From Nocardiopsis quinghaiensis (GTDB lineage: Bacteria; Actinomycetota; Actinomycetes; Streptosporangiales; Streptosporangiaceae): a DNA stretch of 64,000 bases. This document shows positions 1 through 8,403 of the stretch, piece by piece. Made by a program: the position numbers and the translations under genes. Where the stretch lies: positions 1-64,000 of the forward strand of contig NZ_VWVU01000015.1 of assembly GCF_008638365.1 (NCBI RefSeq), written 5' to 3'. The stretch's first letter is position 1. The number at the start of each line of letters is the position of its first letter. The notes beneath the pieces were generated by a model that saw only the letters and a program-made list of their open reading frames with translations, was not told where the DNA came from and did not search any database.

Positions 1-2
1 CG

Positions 3-143
3 GAGGTGCTCAGGCGTCGTAACGACGGTGAGCTGTTGGTGCTGGTGCACAACAAGTGGCGGTTGCGTGTCATCGAGCGCGACCATCCGGAGTTGTTCAT
101 GGAACCACTCCTCGCCGGAGGCGTCGAGGAAGACGCCTACTAG
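3..143 (+). CDS. C-terminal fragment of an unknown protein (cut by window edge)
   Basis: The reading frame is open from the first bases of the window to a TAG at 141-143 and gives about 46 residues that end in an acidic tail (GGVEEDAY). The piece has a beta-strand-like core (LLVLVHNKWRLRVIERDHP), and its codons use G or C at the third position, as a real gene here would. I do not recognise the family. It ends about 40 bases before a helicase fragment in the same direction, so it may be the tail of an intact gene or another part of the decayed patch that follows. The start lies outside the window. Confidence 0.35.
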   Translation, partial: EVLRRRNDGELLVLVHNKWRLRVIERDHPELFMEPLLAGGVEEDAY

Positions 144-182
144 CGCACGCCGTTCCGCTCGCGTGCACCGCTTCGTCCCGCC

Positions 183-1054
183 CTCTGCGTGCAGGGAGCA
201 CCGGGAACCGGCAAGACCGCCGTGGGCCTGCACCGCATCGCCTACCTGCTCTTCACCGAACGCGACCGGCTGCGCCGGGACGGCGGGGTGGCCGTCATCG
301 GACCCAACCGCTCCTTCCTGTCCTACATCCGCAACGTGCTGCCCGCACCGGGCGAGATCGGAGCACGTCTCTGGCCCTGATCGACGAGGCCGCCTCCCTG
401 ATCGAGCGGCCGGGCACCCTGGGCCACATCGTCGTCGGCGAGGCCCAGGACCCCAGCCCCATGCAGGCTCGGGCGGTCGCCCGGCGCTGCACCCGCGGAT
501 CGCTCACCGTGCTCGGTGACATCGCCCAGAGCACCAGCCCGTGGGCGGTCGACGACTGGACGCAGCTGCTGGAACACCTGGGCCAGCCGGACGCCCGCCT
601 GCTGCCGGAGATCGCCCCCGGCCTGGGCGTGCCCACCGGGGTGCGCGACGTCCCCGGATCCCTTCGGATCACCGCCGCGGACCCGGCCGACTGGTCGGAG
701 GTTCTCGCGCTGGCCTGCCGGGAAGCGCTCAAGGAGGAGGTTTCGGTGGGAATCATCGCCGCCGACACCGATATCCCCGCCATCCGTGAGGGTCTGTCAG
801 CGGAGGGGATACGGACCGCGCTCATCGGGGAGACCGAGGACGCGGTGGAGGCCGGCCGGCTGGTGTGTGTACCAGCGGCCCTCGCCAAAGGGCTGGAGTT
901 CGACACCGTCATCGTCGCCGAACCCGCTCACATCGTCTCAGCAGAGCCCCGCGGCCTCCACCGCCTCTACGTGGTCCTCACCCGAGCGGTCAGCCACCTG
1001 CACATCATCCACACCGCCCCTCTTCCGGAGGCCCTGGAAGGTTCCCCGGGGTGA
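183..1054 (+). pseudogene. HelD/UvrD-like ATPase pseudogene (several deletions and a frameshift)
   Basis: The family (HelD) is an SF1-type ATPase that binds RNA polymerase and releases stalled complexes. The Walker A segment GAPGTGKTAVGLHR is read in one frame (about 189-380), and the rest in another frame up to the stop at 1054, so a frameshift or deletion lies near 370. The N-terminal part before Walker A is absent. The Walker B region reads GEAQD where the family has DEAQD. The stretch after DDWTQLLEHLGQPDA jumps straight to RLLPEIAPGLG, which removes the GYRVP motif. The C-terminal LEFDTVIV and LYVVLTRA motifs remain. I see no start codon with a ribosome site. This is a relic and not a working enzyme; the family call is fairly secure. 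Confidence 0.75.
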
Positions 1055-1399
1055 GGTAACCTCACACGCGTCACTCGGCCGCGAAACGACTCGACGGCCG
1101 AGGCCCCGGGACGGTTCCTGGCTGACGGCCGAGGTACGGGCGTACCCGATGCGTACGGCCCGCTCGGTGGACGGTGCCGGGACCACCGTGAGCGTGGGCT
1201 CCGCGTCCCCAGGACCGGCCCCGGCTGCCGGTCGGCGGGGACGGCGACACCGGGTCCCTCGCGCGTCATGCGGATTTCGGGAGGACTTCCGCGCGTGGCT
1301 GAGCGTGCCTACCTGTTGCTCAAGGTGCACCGGTGTGGACAGAGGAAATGATGCCTGTAGTCAGATCGAGGCATGTGCACGAAGACGGTGGGAGCGACG
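1055..1399. other. intergenic region, no gene seen
   Basis: These 345 bases lie between the helicase relic and the phosphatase gene. I see no convincing reading frame. A small inverted repeat, GGTACG-GG-CGTACC, sits at 1133-1146. The promoter of the downstream phosphatase gene should be near 1330-1390, but no clear -35/-10 pair was found. Confidence 0.4.
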
Positions 1400-2599
1400 A
1401 TGGCAGGTGACCGGATCGGGCTGGCGGAGGTGCTCGCCGCGGCGGAGGACGCGGAGCCGGTGGCGTCGCTCGATGTGGTGGCACGCAATCTACGCGACCG
1501 GTTCGACGCGCACGCGGTGTCGTTCCTGTTCGTCGACAACGTCGGTCAGCAGATGGTACAGGTCAACGAAGCGACCACCACGCAGGCCGACCACCACACC
1601 GATCAGATCCCGCTGGCCGGCAGCGTCTACGAACAGGTACTGCGCGCCCAGAAACTGGTGCGGGCCCCCGGCGGCGGACACGGACAGCGGGTGCTCGCCC
1701 CGGTGACCAACCGTGGTGACACCATCGGCGTCCTGGAGCTCACCCTGCCGCACGTCACCGAGGAGATCCTGGACGAGATCCACGAGGCCGCGCACGCGCT
1801 GGCGTACATCATCGTCACCGACCGCCGTTTCACCGACCTCTACCACTGGGGCCGGCGTACCACCCCGATCACCCTGGCCGCCGAGGTCCAGCGGCAGCTC
1901 CTGCCCGGCGCACCCTCCTGCGAAGCCGCGCAGTTCGCCCTCGCCTCGGCCCTGGTGCCCTCCGACTCCGTCGCCGGGGACACCTACGACTACACCCTCG
2001 ACCACGACACCCTGCACCTGTCCATCACCGACGCCATGGGCCACGACGTCAACGCCTCCCTCATGGCCACCCTCCTGGTCAACGCCTCCCGCCGCGCCCG
2101 CCGCGCCGGCACCGACCTGGTCGAGCAGGCCCGCCAGACCCACCAGGCCCTTCTCGACCACGGCGGCCACAGCCTCGCCACCGGCCAGCTGGTGCGCGTC
2201 GCCCTGGACGGAACCGGCGCACAACTCGTCAACGCCGGACACCCCTGGCCACTGCTCCTGCGCGAGGGCACGGTGAACGAGGTGCGCCTGGACGTCAACC
2301 TGCCCTTCGGCGTCCCCGCCCCCACCACCTACCACGTACAGGACCTCGACCTGCGCCCCGGCGACCGCCTCGTCCTCTACACCGACGGTATGCAGGAACG
2401 CCAGGCGGAAACCGTCGACCTGCCCCGCCTGATCCGTGACACCGCCGGCGAACACCCCCGGCAGGTCGTACGGGCTCTGGCCGCCGCGGTCACCGACGCC
2501 TGCGACGGGCACCTGGCCGACGACGCCACCGTCGTGTGCCTGGACTGGTACGGCCCCCGCTTCGAAGGCAGCCAGGTTCAAGACGGACCCGGCAGGTAG
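1400..2599 (+). CDS. GAF-SpoIIE (PP2C-type) serine phosphatase
   Basis: This is a 399-residue soluble protein phosphatase of the RsbU/SpoIIE type; such enzymes usually dephosphorylate anti-sigma-factor antagonists in partner-switching circuits. A GAF-like sensory domain covers about residues 20-140. The PP2C domain covers about 180-390, with metal-binding signatures [21 protein letters not shown] and LADDATVV. I chose the ATG at 1400 because GGTGGGAG lies five bases upstream; the ATG at 1373 in the same frame has no usable spacing. No anti-sigma kinase or antagonist gene is adjacent, so the partner is unknown. It sits alone between two decayed or accessory genes. Confidence 0.85.
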   Translation: MAGDRIGLAEVLAAAEDAEPVASLDVVARNLRDRFDAHAVSFLFVDNVGQQMVQVNEATTTQADHHTDQIPLAGSVYEQVLRAQKLVRAPGGGHGQRVLAPVTNRGDTIGVLELTLPHVTEEILDEIHEAAHALAYIIVTDRRFTDLYHWGRRTTPITLAAEVQRQLLPGAPSCEAAQFALASALVPSDSVAGDTYDYTLDHDTLHLSITDAMGHDVNASLMATLLVNASRRARRAGTDLVEQARQTHQALLDHGGHSLATGQLVRVALDGTGAQLVNAGHPWPLLLREGTVNEVRLDVNLPFGVPAPTTYHVQDLDLRPGDRLVLYTDGMQERQAETVDLPRLIRDTAGEHPRQVVRALAAAVTDACDGHLADDATVVCLDWYGPRFEGSQVQDGPGR

Positions 2600-2835
2600 G
2601 TACCGCCGCGCCCCGTGCGGCCCGGCCGTCGAACCCGGGCCCGGCCGCCGCGATCCGCTCGTGCGCCTCTCCGTCCGTTGGCGTCGCGTCCATACCTACG
2701 CACTCCCCTGCCGGTGCTGGGACCGCCATAGCGGGCGAACCGAACCGCCTCCACGGGTGTTGCCCGGGTAGTCGAGGGGCCATCGGTTCTCGCCCGAAGC
2801 CCGCGTCCGGACTCGCCGGGGATGAGGCCGACAAC

Positions 2836-2875
2836 TTCCTTGTCCGGACAACTAATCAGATGGCCGGACAAGGAA
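2836..2875. promoter_or_regulatory. 12-bp inverted repeat; tandem operator candidate
   Basis: TTCCTTGTCCGG (2836-2847) is repeated in inverted form at 2864-2875 with a 16-base spacer. The left part also contains the perfect palindrome TTGTCCGGACAA (2840-2851), and a 10-of-12 match to it lies at 2860-2871, exactly 20 bases on. Two dimer sites two helical turns apart are typical of TetR- or MarR-type operators. The site is about 84 bases upstream of the nitroreductase-like gene. No regulator gene is left beside it. The rest of 2600-2958 shows no gene. Confidence 0.5.
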
Positions 2876-2958
2876 AGAGGCGGCGGCATGTTCGTGAACC
2901 GATTCGTCCGGACCGCGCCCAGGAACCCGGAGCACGGCCCGGCCACGGAGGGAGAACC

Positions 2959-3507
2959 ATGACCGAGTTCAACGACCGCGTCATCGCGGAGTTTCGGGCA
3001 CACGCCGGCCGAGTCGGAGCGTGGGGTACCAACCTCGTCCTCATCCACCATCGCGGCGTCCGGAGCGGGACCGAGCGGATCAACCCGGCGATGTCGTTGC
3101 GCGACGGCGACGACTGGCTGGTCGTCGGTTCGGCGATGGGAGCGCCGCGCGACCCGGCCTGGGTGGTCAACCTGCGGGCGCACCCCGACGTCGGGATCGA
3201 GGCCGTCATCGACGGCGACGGCGTCACCGTACCGGTGCGGGCCCTCGAACTCACCGGCGAGGAGCGGGAAGCCGCGTTCGCGCGGTTCCTGCAGGCGGCG
3301 CCCGCTTTCGGGACGTACCAGGCCAAGGCGCCCCGACTGTTGCCGGTGATCCGCTTCACCCGCCGGGATCGGTCCGGACGATCCGACCCGGGCGAGCGTC
3401 GTACGCCACCCCGGGCAGCGATCCCGCCCTGCCGCACTACGGCGCCGTGGGTGACAACCACACCGTTCTGCTGGCCGGGGACGGCACCGAAGGCCGGTAC
3501 GGCCTGA
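2959..3507 (+). CDS. deazaflavin-dependent nitroreductase family (Ddn-like/DUF385) protein
   Basis: This family has a split-barrel flavin-like fold; actinobacterial members bind coenzyme F420 and reduce quinones, nitroaromatics or other acceptors. Family features seen are GAWGTNLVLIHHRGVRSG near residues 20-40, RINPAMSLRDGDDWLVVGS, and DPAWVVNLRAHPDV. The ATG at 2959 is preceded by GGAGGGAG. The conserved part ends at about residue 137 (LLPVIRFTRR), the usual length for the family. The last 45 or so residues are basic, Pro/Thr-rich and read through a cupin remnant in another frame, so the original stop was probably lost by deletion. The tandem operators upstream suggest regulated expression. 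Confidence 0.75.
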   Translation: MTEFNDRVIAEFRAHAGRVGAWGTNLVLIHHRGVRSGTERINPAMSLRDGDDWLVVGSAMGAPRDPAWVVNLRAHPDVGIEAVIDGDGVTVPVRALELTGEEREAAFARFLQAAPAFGTYQAKAPRLLPVIRFTRRDRSGRSDPGERRTPPRAAIPPCRTTAPWVTTTPFCWPGTAPKAGTA

Positions 3508-3548
3508 TCGACATACACATGCCGCCGGGCAGCGGTCCACCGCGCGTG
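3399..3548 (+). pseudogene. cupin-domain gene remnant
   Basis: In the frame of position 3399 the translation contains GDNHTVLLAGDGTEGRYGLI followed by DIHMPPGSGPP. This is the opening of a common actinobacterial cupin protein, which normally continues with a His-rich metal-binding motif. Here the match stops after GPP and the frame runs into unrelated arginine-rich sequence, so the metal-binding cupin core is gone. The remnant overlaps the 3' end of the upstream nitroreductase reading frame, so one deletion may have joined the two genes. The call rests on motif memory and is moderate. Confidence 0.5.
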
Positions 3549-3678
3549 AGGCGTTCATCCGCGTATCGGTCGATGCGTCACCGGGCCGGACATCGTTTTG
3601 CCTTCCGGCGAGATTGGTGCCACGGGGGTCGGGTAGGCGACGGGGGCCGTCTGTACCAACACAGAACAGGAGGCCGCC

Positions 3679-3867
3679 ATGGCCAGCGTCAACCCCATCG
3701 ACCTGCAGAAGGCGCTCAAGGGAGCCGACTATCCCGCCAGCCGCGACGACCTGGCGTCGCTGGCGAAGGACAACGGCGCGGACAGTGGTCTGGTCGAAAG
3801 GATCTCGAACGTCAAGACGGACCGGTTCGACGGTCCGGACGACGTGCAGAAAGCCGTGTTCGGCTGA
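3679..3867 (+). CDS. DUF2795 small protein
   Basis: This 62-residue acidic, helical protein has the DUF2795 pattern: NPIDLQKALKGADYPASRDDLASLAKDNGA, then a run of residues ending in FDGPDDVQKAVFG. Function is unknown; such proteins are frequent in actinobacteria, often close to stress genes. The ATG at 3679 has an excellent ribosome site (AGGAGG, five bases upstream). It lies between accessory relics and an Hsp20 gene, in keeping with a stress-related island. No promoter was identified. Confidence 0.75.
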   Translation: MASVNPIDLQKALKGADYPASRDDLASLAKDNGADSGLVERISNVKTDRFDGPDDVQKAVFG

Positions 3868-3997
3868 CAGGGACTGACCGCGAAAGCCTGAGGGCGGCCG
3901 CCGGACCGCACTGCTGCCCGTCCCCGGTTCCTGCGTCCGGAGCCGGGCACACCGTTCACGGGCCCGGCCCCGGAAGGAACCGCTCGGGGCCGGTGTC

Positions 3998-4447
3998 GTG
4001 CAGGCGGGTGTTCTCCTCCTGGAGCTCGATGATGCGGGCGACGCAGGTGAGGCTGACCGGATCGCCCAGCGCCTCCTCGACGGTTCCGTCCACCCGGCCG
4101 CGATGCCGATGGACGCCTACCGCGACGACGACTCCCTCGTGGTCCACTTCGACCTGCCCGGTGTAAGGGCCGACTCCATCGACCTGGAGATCGAGCGGAA
4201 CGGGCTCACCGTCAGGGCCGAACGCACCGGCGCGGCCGTGGAGGACCGGGAGACGGTCGTGGCCGAACGGCCTTCGGGCACGTTCTCCCGTCAGCTCTTC
4301 CTGGATGAGGCGCTGGACCTCGACAACGTCACCGCGGACCACACCGACGGTGTCCTCACGCTGCGCGTGCCGGTGGCCGAGCAGGCCAGGCCGCGCAAGA
4401 TCAGCATCAGCGAGGGCGAGGGGCAGGCCCGCCGGATCGACGCCTGA
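3998..4447 (+). CDS. Hsp20/alpha-crystallin small heat-shock protein with replaced 5' end
   Basis: Small heat-shock proteins hold unfolding proteins in a refoldable state. The alpha-crystallin domain is clear: MPMDAYRDDDSLVVHFDLPG, then RNGLTVRAER, GTFSRQLFL and DGVLTLRVPVAEQARPRKI, ending IDA. Homologues normally begin with a short MLMRxDPFRE-like segment leading into DRIAQ. Here that segment is missing and the frame continues upstream only into QAGVLLLELDDAGDAGEA, which looks foreign. The only in-frame start is GTG at 3998, without a well-placed ribosome site. The junction is near 4050. The gene is therefore probably 5'-truncated; it may still be made weakly, or be dead. Confidence 0.65.
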   Translation: MQAGVLLLELDDAGDAGEADRIAQRLLDGSVHPAAMPMDAYRDDDSLVVHFDLPGVRADSIDLEIERNGLTVRAERTGAAVEDRETVVAERPSGTFSRQLFLDEALDLDNVTADHTDGVLTLRVPVAEQARPRKISISEGEGQARRIDA

Positions 4448-4463
4448 ACCAGCCCTCCGGCGA

Positions 4464-4490
4464 GGGGCCGGGGGATCGCTTCCCGGCCCC
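4464..4490 (+). terminator. intrinsic terminator after Hsp20 gene
   Basis: GGGGCCGGG and CCCGGCCCC form a perfect 9-bp stem with a 9-base loop, followed by GTTTCCTG. It starts 17 bases after the Hsp20 stop and could also stop transcription from the convergent membrane gene. Confidence 0.65.
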
Positions 4491-4533
4491 GTTTCCTGTG
4501 CGGCGGCCCCTGCGCGCCCCGCCCGTCACGGCC

Positions 4534-5715
4534 TCATCCGGACGCGTCCCTCCGGACTCCCTCCTCCTTGGACTCCTCGTCGAACCTCTCACGGCGCTCC
4601 CGCTCCCGTGCGCTGTAGGCGGCCTCGCGGACGGCCGCCTGGTCCTCGAAGCTGGAGCCGAGGGCACCCGCCATGGTTCCCAGGGAGCTGGCCAGCCAGG
4701 CGATGGAGACATAGCTGTCCAACCTCGCGTGGCCGAGCGAGGACTCCATGACGCTGTCGTCGATGACCACCAGGGCCTCCGTGAGCGTCACCCCGAGCAG
4801 CAGGACGTACACGCACGCCACGCCGAGCCCCACGGTGCAGACGGTGGAGACGTTGTACAGCGCCGCCGCCTCCCGTTCGTGCCGCTTCGTCGGGTGCTCC
4901 CACAGCCCGTTGTAGACGATGAGCCAGACCGTCATGGCCGCCAGCGCGAACACGCTGATCAGTGCCAGACGCAGCGGGCTGAGGGCGTCGGCGATGACCC
5001 ACATCGAGTTGTAGAACACACCGAAGGAGCCCGTGGCGGCGGCCGCGGCGAACGCGCTGGAGAGACTGGGCACGAGCCGCCACGGCCGGTTGCTGCGCAC
5101 CATACCCAGCAGCAGACGTATCCGTCCGCGCAGTCCGACCAGCACCAGGTACTCGTCCATGTCGTACTCGTGCCCGACGCTGCGGACCGGGGAGGCGAAC
5201 GTGACGAGGCGGTGCCCCGCGTGTTCCGACGCCGGCCTGCTCGCGCGTCCGCGGCTCGGGTCCTCGGCGGTCATCCGGTCGACGAGGTGCACGACCGCCT
5301 GCCACACATGGGCGCGCATCCGTATCCAGCCCGTGGCGGGAAGGGAGAGCATCGCCAGCCTGTGCGCCTTGCTGAGGCTGAAGAGCAGCGGCCGGTTCCC
5401 CACGCGCCGGGGCAGATCCGTCAGGGCGACCACGTACTCCCAGTCCTCCTCCGCCGAGGCGGTGCGGGCGATCGAGTTGAGGGGGATGTCGTCGTGGCCG
5501 TCGAGGACGAGCGGCTCGGAGCGTACGCTCACCCGCCACAGCACCGTGTCGTCGACCTTCTCGGACAACACGTCGGCCAGCTTGTCGGCCATCCGCTCCG
5601 CCATCTTGCTGGGCAGGCCGGGATCGGCGAGGAAGCCGATGCGGATGCTCCGGCCGCCCTCGGATACGTCGTCCTTCGGCACCGCTACCACGTCCTGTTC
5701 CCCCGGGTCCTTCAC
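4534..5715 (-). CDS. conserved membrane protein of unknown function
   Basis: This is a 393-residue protein with a soluble N-terminal half and about four membrane segments in the C-terminal half (near residues 205-235, 240-265, 285-310 and 330-350), then a charged tail rich in Glu and Arg. The N-terminal half (SIRIGFLADPGLPSKMAERM, then a region ending in VVALTDLPRR) suggests an alpha/beta soluble domain. I recall similar actinobacterial proteins only as uncharacterised, sometimes with a doubtful folate-enzyme label; nothing here supports that label. The start is uncertain: GTG at 5715 has a weak ribosome site, whereas an in-frame GTG at 5691 is preceded by GGGGGAA at good spacing. It is transcribed alone. 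Confidence 0.7.
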   Translation of the reverse strand: MKDPGEQDVVAVPKDDVSEGGRSIRIGFLADPGLPSKMAERMADKLADVLSEKVDDTVLWRVSVRSEPLVLDGHDDIPLNSIARTASAEEDWEYVVALTDLPRRVGNRPLLFSLSKAHRLAMLSLPATGWIRMRAHVWQAVVHLVDRMTAEDPSRGRASRPASEHAGHRLVTFASPVRSVGHEYDMDEYLVLVGLRGRIRLLLGMVRSNRPWRLVPSLSSAFAAAAATGSFGVFYNSMWVIADALSPLRLALISVFALAAMTVWLIVYNGLWEHPTKRHEREAAALYNVSTVCTVGLGVACVYVLLLGVTLTEALVVIDDSVMESSLGHARLDSYVSIAWLASSLGTMAGALGSSFEDQAAVREAAYSARERERRERFDEESKEEGVRRDASG

Positions 5716-5945
5716 GTCGCGTCGGGCCCGCCGGACGGTACCCCACGCGCGGGCGCGCCCCCGCAGGCCGACTCCTCCCCCGCACCGCCGCGGCCCGGAG
5801 CGGACACCGACGCTCCCGGACCGGCGGCTACCCAGTACCTCCCCGTTGACACCGACGGGGACCGGCGCCGGCGTCCGCGGGTGACAAGGGTCCCAATCCC
5901 GGCCGAGGCTTTGACCACCGGGGTGTAACAGTGTTTACTCAATGA

Positions 5946-5965
5946 GGGTGAACGGTCGTTCACCC
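5946..5965. promoter_or_regulatory. palindromic operator upstream of the MFS/TetR operon
   Basis: GGGTGAAC-GGTC-GTTCACCC is a perfect 8-bp inverted repeat with a 4-base centre, 110 bases before the efflux gene start. The TGAAC-N4-GTTCA form is typical of TetR-family operators, and a TetR gene closes this operon, so autoregulation is likely. TGTTTACTCAATG just upstream (5931-5944) is AT-rich and may hold promoter elements. The rest of 5716-6074 shows no gene. Confidence 0.6.
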
Positions 5966-6074
5966 CTTTCTTCCCCCTTTCCCGCACCCATCCGGCCAGC
6001 TCGGACGAGTGTGTCCGGATCGGGTGCCCGAACACTCCCGCACCGCACTCGTGCGCATCGTCCCCGGAGGCCGA

Positions 6075-7541
6075 ATGACGTCCGTCCTACGCGTGCCCGC
6101 CTGGGCCACCACGGGAATCCTCACCCTCTGCGGCCTGATCGTCTCGCTACAGCAGACACTCGTCATCCCCCTGATGCCGGACATGCCGCAGATCCTCGGC
6201 GTGTCCGCCGACGACGCGTCCTGGCTGGTCACCGCCACCCTTCTGACCGGTGCCGTGGCCACGCCGATCGTCTCCCGTATGGCCGACATGTACGGCAAGC
6301 GCAGGATGCTGGTCGTCTCCCTCTCGGTCATGACCGTGGGCTCGCTCATCGCGGCGCTCGGCAGCGGCTTCCTGCTCCTGATCGCCGGCCGCGCCATGCA
6401 GGGGTTCGGCGCCTCCCTGATCCCCGTGGGGATCAGCATCATGCGTGACGAGCTGCCCAGGGAGAAGCTCTCCGGGGGGATCGCCCTGATGAGCGCCACC
6501 CTCGGTATCGGCTCCGCACTGGGACTGCCGCTCTCCGGTGTGCTCTACAGCGCGTTCGGGTGGACCTCCCTGTTCTGGTCCACCGCGTTCGTGGGTGCGG
6601 TCCTCATCGTCGCCATCCGCCTGCTGATCAACGAGTCCCCACAGCGCTCCTCCGGCCGCTTCGACATCGTCGGCGCGATCATGCTCTCGGTCGTCCTCGT
6701 CGGCTTCCTCCTCGCGCTGTCCAAGGGCTCCTCGTGGGGCTGGGCCAGCGGACAGGTCATCGGACTGACCGCGCTCTCCGCGGTCGTGCTCGTGGTCTGG
6801 GTCCCCCTCCAGCTGCGGACGCGCGAGCCCATGGTGAACCTGCGCACGGCCTTCCGGCCCTCGATGCTGCTGACCAACGTGTCCTCGTACTTCGCCGGGT
6901 TCGCGATGTTCCTGAACGGCCTGGTCACCACCCAGGAGCTCCAGGTCCCCGCGGACACCGGATACGGGCTGGCCCTGCCCGTGGTCACCGCCGGGCTGGC
7001 GATGGTGCCGAGCGGCCTGATGATGCTGTGCTTCTCGCCGGTCTCCAGCCGCATGCTCGACCGGTGGGGCGGGAAGCCGACCCTGCTGATCGGCTCGACC
7101 GTCATGGGCCTGACCTACCTGTGGCGGGTGTTCAACTCCGACACCGTCCTGAACGTGGTGCTGGGCAACATGTTCGTCAGCATCGGCACCGCCATCGCCT
7201 TCGCCGCCATGCCCGCCCTCGTCATGGCGGTCGTGCCCCGCGGTGAGACCGCCTCGGCGAACGGGCTCAACACCCTGGTCCGCTCTCTGGGCACCTCCAG
7301 CGGCAGCGCGGTGGTCGCGCTGGTCTTCGCGTCCCTGACCGTGAACGTGGGCGGGGCGGTGTTCCCCTCCGGCGAGGCCATGACGCTGCTCCACTGGCTG
7401 GGTGTCGCGGTGGCCCTGGCCAGTGTGCTGGTGGGGGCGCTCATTCCGACCCGGGAGCACGGAAGGGACGAGGAGTACGAGACCATCGTGACGGCGTCCG
7501 GGCCCGGGAGCGCCAAGGAGTCCGTAGGGGTGGAACCGTGA
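6075..7541 (+). CDS. MFS drug-efflux transporter (DHA2-like, 14 segments)
   Basis: This 488-residue integral membrane protein probably exports a toxic compound by proton antiport. It has about 14 hydrophobic segments. The first two flank the antiporter signature region, with LMPDMPQILG after helix 1 and SRMADMYGKRRMLVVS as the conserved loop 2-3 motif A. LIAGRAMQGFGASLIPVGIS matches the helix 4-5 motifs of multidrug exporters. The ATG at 6075 has CGGAGG five bases upstream; the longer frame from 6009 lacks one. The TetR gene starts inside its stop codon, so the two genes are translationally coupled. The palindrome at 5946-5965 probably controls both. The substrate cannot be read from the sequence. 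Confidence 0.85.
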   Translation: MTSVLRVPAWATTGILTLCGLIVSLQQTLVIPLMPDMPQILGVSADDASWLVTATLLTGAVATPIVSRMADMYGKRRMLVVSLSVMTVGSLIAALGSGFLLLIAGRAMQGFGASLIPVGISIMRDELPREKLSGGIALMSATLGIGSALGLPLSGVLYSAFGWTSLFWSTAFVGAVLIVAIRLLINESPQRSSGRFDIVGAIMLSVVLVGFLLALSKGSSWGWASGQVIGLTALSAVVLVVWVPLQLRTREPMVNLRTAFRPSMLLTNVSSYFAGFAMFLNGLVTTQELQVPADTGYGLALPVVTAGLAMVPSGLMMLCFSPVSSRMLDRWGGKPTLLIGSTVMGLTYLWRVFNSDTVLNVVLGNMFVSIGTAIAFAAMPALVMAVVPRGETASANGLNTLVRSLGTSSGSAVVALVFASLTVNVGGAVFPSGEAMTLLHWLGVAVALASVLVGALIPTREHGRDEEYETIVTASGPGSAKESVGVEP

Positions 7542-8104
7542 CCAGACCCGACAGCCGCAGCACCATCATCGCCGCGGCGCGAGAGCTCTTCTCCGAGCAC
7601 GGCTACAAGGGGGTGACCATCCGCGACATCGCCGCCGCCGCGGGGGTCTCCCCCGCCCTGGTGATCAAGCACTACCGCGGCAAGGCCGAGCTCTTCAACG
7701 AGATGGGGCCGCACGAGGTCCCGCTCGCCGAGCTGGACCTGCCCCGCTCCGGCATGGGCCGCGCCCTGGTGCAGAAGGTCCTGACCAGGCGGGAGCACGG
7801 TGTCCCCGACGGCTGGCTGGTCGCCGCCTCCCATGTCCGCGACTCCCCCGAACCCGACCGCTCCCGCGAGGAGACGCGCGGGAAGCTCCTGGACGGCGTC
7901 TCCGCCCTGATCGGGGACACCACCCCCGAACGCCGCTACGCCAGCGCCATCTGCTGCCAGATGCTCGGCCTCGCCGAGGGTGTCCGCGTCCTGGGCATGT
8001 TCCCCGACGACGAGGTCCCCCGTGACGAGCTGCTGGAGCTGTACGCCCCGATCGTCCAGCAGCAGGTCGACGCCTGTGCGCGGGCCTGCCCGAACGCGCG
8101 CTGA
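7538..8104 (+). CDS. TetR-family repressor
   Basis: This 188-residue regulator has an N-terminal helix-turn-helix at about residues 8-52 (AARELFSEHGYKGVTIRDIA, then AGVSPALVIKHYRGKAELF), followed by a variable ligand-binding half. Its GTG start overlaps the stop of the efflux gene (GTGA), a classic coupling. A pump gene followed by its own TetR, with a TGAAC-N4-GTTCA palindrome in front, fits a substrate-induced efflux operon in which the pump's substrate releases the repressor. The inducer is unknown. Confidence 0.88.
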   Translation: MTRPDSRSTIIAAARELFSEHGYKGVTIRDIAAAAGVSPALVIKHYRGKAELFNEMGPHEVPLAELDLPRSGMGRALVQKVLTRREHGVPDGWLVAASHVRDSPEPDRSREETRGKLLDGVSALIGDTTPERRYASAICCQMLGLAEGVRVLGMFPDDEVPRDELLELYAPIVQQQVDACARACPNAR

Positions 8105-8189
8105 AACGCGTTCTCCCCGGGCTCGCGGCCACCGGGCCGCCGCCCGACCGGAATCCCGCTTCCCCGCCGTGTCTGGTAAGCCAGATGGG

Positions 8190-8345
8190 GTGAACAGCCG
8201 GAAGAAACCCCAGGACCAGAACGGCGCCGAGCCGTTGAACCCCGCGGCCCCGTCCCCGGGACCGACCGACCAGTGGATCTGGCCGGTCATCGCCGTGGTG
8301 GTCGTGATCGGCGGCATGGCCCTCGGCTACGCCCTCTTCACCTGA
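8190..8345 (+). CDS. small single-pass membrane protein
   Basis: A GTG at 8190 opens a frame of 51 residues: a hydrophilic Pro/Gln/Asn-rich N-terminus, then one hydrophobic segment (WIWPVIAVVVVIGGMALGYA) near residues 30-48, and the stop at 8343-8345. The organisation is that of a small membrane-anchored peptide. The ribosome site is poor, so the start or the whole call may be wrong, but the codon pattern and membrane helix are convincing. It lies 85 bases after the TetR gene and may belong to the same transcript. Confidence 0.5.
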   Translation: MNSRKKPQDQNGAEPLNPAAPSPGPTDQWIWPVIAVVVVIGGMALGYALFT

Positions 8346-8403
8346 ACGGGGCCTCCCACCGTGAGGTTCACGGAGCCCTGGGCCCGGCCGCGGAGTCCGG
8401 TCG

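Noticed and set aside
3956-4080. Coiled-coil-like frame on the minus strand (ARIIELQEENTRLHD)
   Set aside because: Too short and without a start; it may be a relic at the Hsp20 junction, but I cannot support a gene.
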